A DNA stretch of 27,536 bases from a virus. This document shows positions 22,482 to 27,364 of this stretch, piece by piece. A model generated the notes under the pieces. It saw only the letters and a program-made list of their open reading frames with translations. It did not search any database and was not told the DNA's origin. The stretch covers positions 1 through 27,536 of IMG/VR virus record IMGVR_UViG_3300033887_000020, one strand, 5' to 3'. Position numbers and translations under genes: made by a program. The first letter of the stretch is position 1. The number at the start of each line of letters is the position of its first letter.

Positions 22482-22498
22482 TGAAGACGGTTACGGTG
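22420..22498 (+). repeat. Chimeric copy of two fibre-gene segments inserted in a repeat array
   Basis: Bases 22420-22475 are identical to 15385-15440, and 22475-22498 are identical to 16111-16134, both in the same orientation and the same order. They are joined at a single shared C, with the 670 bp between the sources missing. The source gene (13374-16298) lies on the minus strand, so the copy is antisense to the genes around it. It corresponds to fibre residues about 287-304 (a Gly-rich hinge, IGGGGGMVYPGAG) and 55-62 (TVTVFIT). The insertion interrupts the W-x-G-G-x repeats of the membrane gene. Confidence 0.9.
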
Positions 22499-22546
22499 TG
22501 GCGGGGTGGCGACTGGCGGGGTGGCGACTGGCGGGGTGGCGACTGG
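22499..22546 (+). repeat. Orphaned W-x-G-G-x repeat units (three WRGGD plus W)
   Basis: Three perfect 15-bp units TGGCGGGGTGGCGAC and a partial fourth, now out of frame with the membrane gene upstream. Read from 22499 they give W-R-G-G-D three times and end WQ-stop at 22552. Their bases also supply G-rich sequence ahead of the ATG at 22549. Confidence 0.8.
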
Positions 22547-22548
22547 CA

Positions 22549-22917
22549 ATGACACCGGCTCCCGACAACGGATCGCCTGAATGGTGTAAGGCCCACGGCC
22601 TGCCCTACAGCAGACGGATGGACTGTGCTCTGGACGCATGCCCGAACTGCAAAGGATCGGGGTACACGATGGAATCGGGGGATGTTTATCCCGAGCTGAA
22701 AACCAAGTTTGTCTCGTGCCTGCTGTGCGAGAGCTCCGGTCGCGTGGACCCCGGCTGTAAATGCTTTATGGAGCACGGCGAAGTGGACCCGTGCAACTGC
22801 GAAGTGCCGGGCCACTGCCCACCCGACGACGTGGCGCAGCCGGAACCTGAATATCACGAACTGGAACCTGCTGACGTATTGGAGATTTACAAGACCGCGA
22901 CGGAGGATGAACCATGA
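22549..22917 (+). CDS. DnaJ-type zinc-finger-like protein, 122 aa
   Basis: The frame extends through the repeats, but the ATG at 22549 is chosen because it overlaps the ancestral upstream stop as ATGA and gives a natural start MTPAPDNGSPEWCKAHG. It has CPNCKGSG (about residues 31-38) and CLLCESSG (about 60-67), the two CxxCxGxG-type knuckles of a DnaJ-like zinc finger, plus further Cys (CKCF, CNCEV, CPP). The C-terminal 25 residues are acidic. No J domain is present. Small proteins of this sort are common in phage early regions, and their roles are largely unknown. The stop overlaps the next gene by ATGA. Confidence 0.65.
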   Translation: MTPAPDNGSPEWCKAHGLPYSRRMDCALDACPNCKGSGYTMESGDVYPELKTKFVSCLLCESSGRVDPGCKCFMEHGEVDPCNCEVPGHCPPDDVAQPEPEYHELEPADVLEIYKTATEDEP

Positions 22918-23585
22918 AAATTTCAGAATGGCCAAACGCTCCGCAATGGCTGCGTGACGCGAGAACCGAAAATGCCGATGTGGAAATCTCGGAATCGGGA
23001 TATGTGACCTGGCGGGGTGGCACCTGGCACGGTGGCTACTGGCACGGTGGCTACTGGCGGGGTGGCGACTGGCTGGGTGGCACCTGGTGGGGTGGCGACT
23101 GGCTGGGTGGCAACTGGCTGGGTGGCACCTGGCTGGGTGGCACCTGGCTGGTTGGCACCTGGCTGGGTGGCGACTGGCTGGGTGGCGACTGGTGGGGTGG
23201 CACCTGGCGGGGTGGCACCTGGCGGGGTGGCACCTGGCACGGTGGCGACTGGCTGGGTGGCGACTGGGGGGTTGGCACCTGGTGGGGTGGCACCTGGCGG
23301 GGTGGCACCTGGCACGGTGGCGACTGGTGGGGTGGCGACTGGCTGGGTGGCAAGGTCAATGAAATCGAAGGGGCAAAGGTCATTATCACCTTCGCGCACT
23401 GCGACGGCTGGCCTAAGACGCTTGTTGATGTCAACGGCGAGGCGTGGATACTCGCGGGATGCCGATGGTTCAACTTCGCCGATGCGCGAAAACACTGGGC
23501 CGGGCGCGAGGATCGCATCATGACTCGCGCGCTGCTGCACGGAGCCTATCACCTCGCGAAGCATATGGGGCTGAAATGCGAGTAA
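22914..23585 (+). CDS. W-x-G-G-x pentapeptide-repeat beta-solenoid-like protein, 223 aa
   Basis: The start ATG 22914 is coupled to the previous gene. Residues 1-32 form a short cap (MKISEWPNAPQWLRDART). Residues 33-147 are 23 perfect five-residue repeats W-x-G-G-x: position 2 is L, R, H, W or G and position 5 is T, D, Y, N or finally K; two units have V in place of the first G of the pair. Residues 148-223 form a non-repetitive cap with AWILAGCRWFNFADARKHW. Five-residue periodicity suggests a solenoid, but this is not the classical A(D/N)Lxx pentapeptide consensus. No enzymatic motif is visible. Display, binding or DNA-mimic roles are only speculation. Confidence 0.75.
   Translation: MKISEWPNAPQWLRDARTENADVEISESGYVTWRGGTWHGGYWHGGYWRGGDWLGGTWWGGDWLGGNWLGGTWLGGTWLVGTWLGGDWLGGDWWGGTWRGGTWRGGTWHGGDWLGGDWGVGTWWGGTWRGGTWHGGDWWGGDWLGGKVNEIEGAKVIITFAHCDGWPKTLVDVNGEAWILAGCRWFNFADARKHWAGREDRIMTRALLHGAYHLAKHMGLKCE
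23010..23354 (+). repeat. 23 x 15-bp tandem coding repeat
   Basis: The unit is TGG-NNN-GGT-GGC-NNC, without any indel across 345 bp. The Trp, Gly and Gly codons are the same almost everywhere (GGT becomes GTT in two units). Codon 2 is CTG, CGG, CAC, TGG or GGG, and codon 5 is ACC, GAC, TAC, AAC or AAG. Groups of neighbouring units recur, such as WW-WR-WH-WW/WL orders around 23190-23265 and 23280-23340, indicating duplication of multi-unit blocks. The array has no stop codon in several other frames, which creates long spurious ORFs on both strands. Confidence 0.95.
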
Positions 23586-23623
23586 TCCCAAAACAGCAAT
23601 TGGATAGATGCGGGGAGGGATAG

Positions 23624-24028
23624 ATGCAAAAACTTCTGAACGCGAGCGCGATGGCCTACTGCGCATTGATGGTATTCGCGCTGTGGGGCTGGTGGCGCTT
23701 CTTTCGCGGCTTGCGCAGAGCCACGGAGATGCAGGAAGCGGCATTTAGGGAAGCGGAGCGCTTTATGGGAGGAAATATGTCGGAAAAACGAAGCAACCTC
23801 GTTGAAATCGCCAGATCTTTCAGCTACAAGCTGAACATGGATCTGATCGGTGGCGCGAAGTTTGAGAGCAGAGACTTTTTTGCTTCTGCGAAAGCGGAAT
23901 GCTATGAGCATGATATGGCGGAAACGTCGGCCAAGCTCTACACATTCTGCAAGTCGCAGGTGCTCACCGCGGTAAACGCATACATCCAGGAATCGATCGG
24001 CGAGCAGCCGAAAAGGAGGACATCATGA
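23624..24028 (+). CDS. Membrane-anchored helical protein with internal in-frame start, 134 aa
   Basis: The ATG at 23624 follows GGGGAGGGATAG. Residues 9-27 (AMAYCALMVFALWGWWRFF) form a transmembrane segment followed by a basic stretch (RGLRRATEM). At residue 52 there is an in-frame ATG (23777) with a strong ribosome-binding site, giving a soluble 83-aa product MSEKRSNLVEIARSFSYKLN ... YIQESIGEQPKRRTS. The C-terminal part is a helical domain of unknown family. Either one protein or two nested ones are made. It overlaps the SSB-like gene by ATGA. Confidence 0.65.
   Translation: MQKLLNASAMAYCALMVFALWGWWRFFRGLRRATEMQEAAFREAERFMGGNMSEKRSNLVEIARSFSYKLNMDLIGGAKFESRDFFASAKAECYEHDMAETSAKLYTFCKSQVLTAVNAYIQESIGEQPKRRTS
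23767..23779 (+). promoter_or_regulatory. Internal ribosome-binding site and start codon
   Basis: GGGAGGAAAT directly precedes the in-frame ATG at 23777 inside the membrane protein gene. It is as strong as or stronger than the ribosome-binding site of the full-length start, and resembles the TAGGAGGAAATC before 22248. It would give a form without the transmembrane segment. Confidence 0.5.
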
Positions 24029-24555
24029 TTGTTCGGGAGCCAGAACAGAAATATGGACCGCCGGCGCCAGTTGGCGTCCACGCCGCGGTCTGCGTCGATG
24101 AGATCGATCTTGGACTTGTGCCCAACAAATTCGATCCTACCCAGGACCCGGCGCCCACCGTGCGCCTGGTCTGGCAGATCGCAGAGGACCAACCCAACGG
24201 CGAGCCATACGAAGTACACCGGGACTATAGGGCGTCCCTGCATGAAAAGGCGGCTTTGCGCAAGGATCTCGAGAGTTGGCGTGGGCGGCCATTCAATTTC
24301 GATGAATTGGTGGGCTTCGATCTCGAGAACGTGGTTGGGGTGCATTGCATGATCAATATGGTCGAAAAGATGAGCCAGAAGGGCAAGAAGTACACGACCA
24401 TTGCCGCGATTATGCCGTTGGCAAAGGGGATGATCAAACTTGCGCCAAGGGATTATGTTCGGCACAAAAACCGGGAAGTGGCGGAAGCCATAATCAGTCC
24501 TCCGCCGCCGAATTTTGACGACTTGGCATCCAGCGACGATGATGTTCCGTTTTAG
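24025..24555 (+). CDS. Single-stranded DNA-binding-like protein with DDDVPF tip, 176 aa
   Basis: The start ATG 24025 is preceded by AAAAGGAGGACATC and overlaps the previous stop (ATGA). The last residues, SSDDDVPF, closely match the acidic C-terminal tip of bacterial SSB (DDDIPF type), which recruits replication and repair enzymes. A preceding Pro-rich linker (SPPPPNFDDL) also fits. The N-terminal ~145 residues show beta-strand-like patterns (VHAAVCVDEIDLG, TVRLVWQIAED, NVVGVHCMINMVEK ... KYTTIAAIMPL) compatible with an OB fold. It probably protects single strands during replication or recombination; the nearby Gp157-like gene supports that. The fold call is inferred. Confidence 0.75.
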   Translation: MIVREPEQKYGPPAPVGVHAAVCVDEIDLGLVPNKFDPTQDPAPTVRLVWQIAEDQPNGEPYEVHRDYRASLHEKAALRKDLESWRGRPFNFDELVGFDLENVVGVHCMINMVEKMSQKGKKYTTIAAIMPLAKGMIKLAPRDYVRHKNREVAEAIISPPPPNFDDLASSDDDVPF

Positions 24556-24564
24556 GGCAAATCC

Positions 24565-24750
24565 ATGAAAAACAAACAATTGGAACTCGATCCTGAACTG
24601 GAAGCGGTGGGGCAGATCGCGCTGGTGCTGCGACCGTTCGACAAAGACGCACGCGAACGAATCGTCAGAACGCTGAATGTGTGGATGAAGAGCGCTCCGG
24701 AGCCGGTGAAGCGCGGGCGCAAGCCGAAGGAGGCTGCAAGTGACAATTGA
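24565..24750 (+). CDS. Small hypothetical protein, 61 aa
   Basis: The ATG at 24565 lies 9 nt after the SSB-like gene. It encodes MKNKQLELDPELEAVGQIAL, then LRPFDKDARERIVRTLNVW, an amphipathic helix pattern, and a basic tail (VKRGRKPKEAASDN) resembling an AT-hook-like RGRKPK motif. This may bind DNA. The 3' end overlaps the GTG start of the hexapeptide gene by 11 nt, and this overlap is part of the 16-bp repeat copy at 24727-24742. Confidence 0.6.
   Translation: MKNKQLELDPELEAVGQIALVLRPFDKDARERIVRTLNVWMKSAPEPVKRGRKPKEAASDN
24727..24742 (+). repeat. 16-bp repeat containing RBS and GTG start, copy 1 (copy 2 at 25337-25352)
   Basis: AAGGAGGCTGCAAGTG here and AAGGAGGCTCCAAGTG at 25337-25352 differ at one base. 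Each contains the Shine-Dalgarno and the GTG start of the gene that follows, and also encodes KEA(A/P)S near the C-terminus of the gene before. The copies are exactly 610 bp apart and bracket the hexapeptide gene as a cassette. Confidence 0.85.
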
Positions 24751-25360
24751 AGAAATCTACCAAATCCCAGCCGATATTTTAGGCTGGCGCCAATGTCCTT
24801 CCGGCGCCTGGGTGAGTATCGGCCAGGGGGTGAAGATCGGCCGGGAGGTGACGTTCGGCCACTGGATGAGGTTTGGCGACTACGTGGAGGTCGGCGACTA
24901 CGTGGAGTTCGGCCGCGGGGTTATGCTCGGCGAAGCCACGGAGGTAGGCGACGGGGCGATATTCTGCGACTGGGTGATAGTCGGCGCTGGGACGAAGGTC
25001 GGCGCCGGGGGCTGGCTCGGCCCCAGCGTGACGCTCGGCAACAACGTGACGCTCGGCAAGAACGTTAAGCTCGGCGCCGGGGTGAGGCTCCACGACATGG
25101 TGAGGGTCGGCGACGACATGACTTGGATGGAATCTCCGCTTCAAATCCAAGGGTCCAAGCATCTGGTGTATGTGTGCGATCGCTCTCTCATAGGAATCGG
25201 TTGTATCTGCCAAACCGCCGAATGGTGGAATGAGCACTATGCCGACGTAGGACGTAGAAAACACTACTCGGAGGGGCAAGTGAAGGAATACCGCAAGTGG
25301 CTGGATATTGCCATAGAATGGCAGGCTGCGCTGCCTAAGGAGGCTCCAAGTGGAGAATGA
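24740..25360 (+). CDS. Hexapeptide-repeat (left-handed beta-helix) protein, 206 aa
   Basis: The GTG start at 24740 follows AAGGAGG with good spacing. Residues 25-126 are 17 hexapeptide units of the form V-x-(I/F/L/V)-G-x-x (VSIGQG, VKIGRE, VTFGHW, MRFGDY, VEVGDY, VEFGRG, VMLGEA ...), the left-handed beta-helix pattern known from acyltransferases. No acyltransferase catalytic His motif or N-terminal substrate domain is obvious; the single CDW and LHD units break the Gly. The C-terminal ~65 residues (LVYVCDRSLIGIGC ... WWNEHYADVGRRKHYSEGQV) form a distinct cap also hinted at in the W-x-G-G-x protein. A structural or binding role is more likely than catalysis. Confidence 0.75.
   Translation: MTIEEIYQIPADILGWRQCPSGAWVSIGQGVKIGREVTFGHWMRFGDYVEVGDYVEFGRGVMLGEATEVGDGAIFCDWVIVGAGTKVGAGGWLGPSVTLGNNVTLGKNVKLGAGVRLHDMVRVGDDMTWMESPLQIQGSKHLVYVCDRSLIGIGCICQTAEWWNEHYADVGRRKHYSEGQVKEYRKWLDIAIEWQAALPKEAPSGE
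24812..25117 (+). repeat. 17 x 18-bp tandem coding repeat (hexapeptide units)
   Basis: The unit is GTG-NNG-NTC-GGC-NNC-NNN with strong wobble-base uniformity (GTG, GTC/CTC/TTC, GGC). Some neighbours are near-identical, for example the pair giving VEVGDY/VEFGRG and the pair VTLGNN/VTLGKN, which points to local duplication. The array is without indels over 306 bp. Confidence 0.85.
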
Positions 25361-25589
25361 GCTAATTTCCAAAACTCATTTGTTTCGTGGCGCTCCCAGT
25401 GTTCGGGCGTGGTCGAAATATCAGGAGACAGACAAGCTGTGGACGCTGTGCGGCATACGAACTCCTCTGGACGTAGCACTAAAAGGCGATTTAGAGGGCT
25501 ACAACGCCTCGGAGGACCTGGAGGATGTAAGTTGTTCCTTTTGCCTCCAACTCTCGAATTCTCCCGTGCGGCGGTGCAGCAATGGGTAA
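25350..25589 (+). CDS. Small Cys-containing protein, 79 aa
   Basis: A GTG start at 25350 inside repeat copy 2 (AAGGAGGCTCCAAGTG). It encodes MENELISKTHLFRGAPSVRA, then LWTLCGIRTP and, 30 residues on, VSCSFCLQL. The T-L-C-G ... C-x-x-C spacing with an upstream His is common in small zinc-binding phage proteins. The stop is downstream of the Gp157-like start (8-nt overlap). The function is unknown. Confidence 0.65.
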   Translation: MENELISKTHLFRGAPSVRAWSKYQETDKLWTLCGIRTPLDVALKGDLEGYNASEDLEDVSCSFCLQLSNSPVRRCSNG

Positions 25590-26181
25590 TCTAAGCTTGT
25601 TCCAGATCGAAGGGGAACTTCAGGAGCTTCTCACACTGCGCGCCGATGCAGAAGCGGAAGGTGAGATGCCCGAAGTACTAGCCGGCATCGATGCGAGGAT
25701 TCAGGAGTACTTTTCGAGAGAGGTCCGCAAGGTAAACTCCATTTGCGCGATCCTGCGCGCCTTTGAGAATGCCGCGGCCGAGACCCGGGTCGAAGCAGAG
25801 CGCCTTTTTAGCCGGGCAAAGGCGTTCGAGGCCCAGGAAGCCCGGCTGAAGGACGCCACGCTCGCCGCAATGAAGGCGCACGGGGTTACGAAACTGGAAA
25901 CGCCGGAAAACACCCTGCGGATTCAGAGGAACGGTGGGATTGAGAAGCTGGAGGTTCCGATTCCCACAAATTTGCCGACATCATATCAGACCATCACGCT
26001 TGAGATGCCGCGGGAGGCTTGGAATTGGCTTTTGTGGCGAGGTTTGTGGCGCGGGCAGGAACTTGCAGTAGTAAAATCGGAGGGATACGACAACAAGCGC
26101 ATCCGGGAAGCGCTGAAGCAGCAGGTTCCGGTGCCAGGCGCGAAATTGCTTCCCCGCGGCGAAAGGCTCGTGGTAGAATAA
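25582..26181 (+). CDS. Gp157-family phage protein, 199 aa
   Basis: The start ATG 25582 overlaps the previous gene. The order MGNLSLFQIEGELQELLTLR, then EVLAGIDARIQEYFSREVRK, then SICAILRAFENAAAETRVEA, then RLFSRAKAFEAQEARLKD, then MKAHGVTKLETPENTLRIQR, fits the siphovirus Gp157 pattern of helices and a final beta segment ending with the L-R-I-Q-x-N-G-G motif. Members usually sit beside SSB and recombination genes in phage early regions, as here; Streptococcus phage members have been linked to altered phage sensitivity. The biochemical role is unsettled. The size is typical. Confidence 0.85.
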   Translation: MGNLSLFQIEGELQELLTLRADAEAEGEMPEVLAGIDARIQEYFSREVRKVNSICAILRAFENAAAETRVEAERLFSRAKAFEAQEARLKDATLAAMKAHGVTKLETPENTLRIQRNGGIEKLEVPIPTNLPTSYQTITLEMPREAWNWLLWRGLWRGQELAVVKSEGYDNKRIREALKQQVPVPGAKLLPRGERLVVE

Positions 26182-26256
26182 ACCTGTCCGGAAACTGTTT
26201 CTTAGGGCGGCCCAAACTCCAAGCTGGGTCGCCCGCCTTCTTGGAGGGGGTGATAA

Positions 26257-26331
26257 ATGATACTTTCTGCGCGCGCCGCGCGAATCTACGAACTTTTCAA
26301 GATGTGGACACGCCAGGGGCGACAAGCGTGA
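26257..26331 (+). CDS. Short leader ORF, 24 aa, coupled to the winged-helix gene
   Basis: The ATG at 26257 is the best-placed start after the strong ribosome-binding site GGAGGGG (9-nt spacing). It encodes MILSARAARIYELFKMWT, ending RQGRQA at a TGA that shares GTGA with the GTG start at 26328. The peptide looks like the first helix of an HTH protein rather than a random string. Either it is a leader peptide controlling the next gene, or the larger gene is split by a frame change. A second in-frame stop (TAA) follows immediately. Confidence 0.4.
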   Translation: MILSARAARIYELFKMWTRQGRQA

Positions 26332-27110
26332 TAAATTCAATTCGCGTTTCCAGGCCGGCTTGGGCACTCTGGAAATATCTCCAAGCTATTGAAAAACTGC
26401 ATGGATGGCTCGTGATCGGCGTCCGGCGGGTAATGCAGCGGTATAAGCGAGCAAAGCGTACTGTTTTGTTATGGTTGGCTGAATTAAAGGCGGCGGGTAT
26501 GCTTGCTTCGGTCCGCCGGGGCCGGAGGTGCTGTTCCTACCGCACTTTTGAACCGAAAGTTGCACCTCAGACTTGCACCTCAGGAGCAGTCTCTTCCTTA
26601 TTGAATGAGCTTTCAGATAGAACCACTACGTTTGATAGAACAGAAGTATCTTCTACTGTTCAAGGCAGAGGAACTCCCCGGAAGGGGCCATACTCAGAGG
26701 GGGTTATGCCCATGGAAGCGCAGCGCACACCAGAACCCGACCAATTCTCGGAATATTTCGGAATATTTGTGGCCTCAGGGAAGGCTCTGAATCGGGGCGA
26801 TATGGAGAGGGCCTGTCGGGAATGGGTGTCTCTCGGCGAGCAAGACCGCCTCGGCGCGATCGAGGACGCCCGAAAAACCTGCATGTCCGCCTCCGGCCCG
26901 GCGTTCGTTCCATTCCCGTCGAATCATCTTCGAGCGAAGGGCTGGACGCGCGTAGCGCTGCCCAGGACGTTGCCGGCGATCACAGCAAAAGAAACCGCGC
27001 GCGCAGATAAAGCTCTGGATCTGATCGAGGACCTGAAGCGGTTGCAGGCAGCGAGACGTGCCGCAGGACATGCGAGAGGCGCTACTGAGGCAGTGGAAAG
27101 GGAGCAATGA
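26328..27110 (+). CDS. Winged-helix protein, probable phage replication-initiation type, 260 aa
   Basis: The frame is open from far upstream through the previous gene, so the start is uncertain. GTG 26328 is chosen because of the GTGA coupling; GTG 26250 is too close to its ribosome-binding site. Residues about 10-65 (WALWKYLQAIEKLHGWLVIG, VRRVMQRYKRAKRTVLLWLA, ELKAAGML ... RRGRR) form a winged HTH. After a disordered Ser/Thr/Pro linker, the C-terminal ~100 residues (FSEYFGIFVASGKALNRGD ... ACREWVSL ... VPFPSNHLRAKGWTRV) resemble the terminal part of phage initiators that recruit helicase. Coupled to the next gene by ATGA. Confidence 0.55.
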   Translation: MINSIRVSRPAWALWKYLQAIEKLHGWLVIGVRRVMQRYKRAKRTVLLWLAELKAAGMLASVRRGRRCCSYRTFEPKVAPQTCTSGAVSSLLNELSDRTTTFDRTEVSSTVQGRGTPRKGPYSEGVMPMEAQRTPEPDQFSEYFGIFVASGKALNRGDMERACREWVSLGEQDRLGAIEDARKTCMSASGPAFVPFPSNHLRAKGWTRVALPRTLPAITAKETARADKALDLIEDLKRLQAARRAAGHARGATEAVEREQ

Positions 27111-27364
27111 AGAAAAGTAAATCAGTTGTCGCACAATCGCCTGGCGGAGCGATGGACATGGCCGCATATCTTCCACCGTGCACGAATTGCCATTGCCGCG
27201 CGGCTGCGCACGCTAGGGAGATCGCCCCGCCGGCAGAATTCGAAGGCGGAAGCGTTTCGGAAACCGTGGAGCTTGGAGCGTGCCAGGAGTGCACTTGTCC
27301 TAACTATCGAATTGCGGGCTCAGATCCGCGCATGTGCGCTCCGCTGAAAGGAACCATCCAATGA
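27107..27364 (+). CDS. Small double-CxxC protein, 85 aa
   Basis: The start ATG 27107 overlaps the previous stop as ATGA. It contains CTNCHC (about residues 25-30) and CQECTC (about 59-64), two Cys knuckles with a nearby His, consistent with a zinc-binding mini-domain, followed by NYRIAGSDPRMC. The acidic loop between them (EIAPPAEFEGGSVSETVE) looks exposed. The stop overlaps the next start by ATGA. The function is unknown; it belongs to the series of small Cys-rich early proteins in this window. Confidence 0.65.
   Translation: MKKSKSVVAQSPGGAMDMAAYLPPCTNCHCRAAAHAREIAPPAEFEGGSVSETVELGACQECTCPNYRIAGSDPRMCAPLKGTIQ

Noticed and set aside
22420-22498. Diversity-generating retroelement template repeat
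   Set aside because: No reverse transcriptase or accessory gene is seen, the copies are exact with no adenine-specific changes, and two separate pieces are joined.
23010-23354. Possible CRISPR array or minisatellite
   Set aside because: Units are 15 bp, contiguous, without spacers, and keep a coding frame with amino-acid level order; this is a coding repeat.
22923-23744. Long minus-strand frame with VATPP/GATPP repeats resembling collagen or elastin
   Set aside because: It is the complement of the W-x-G-G-x array, whose 15-bp unit has no stops in other frames; no start signal and no matching operon direction.
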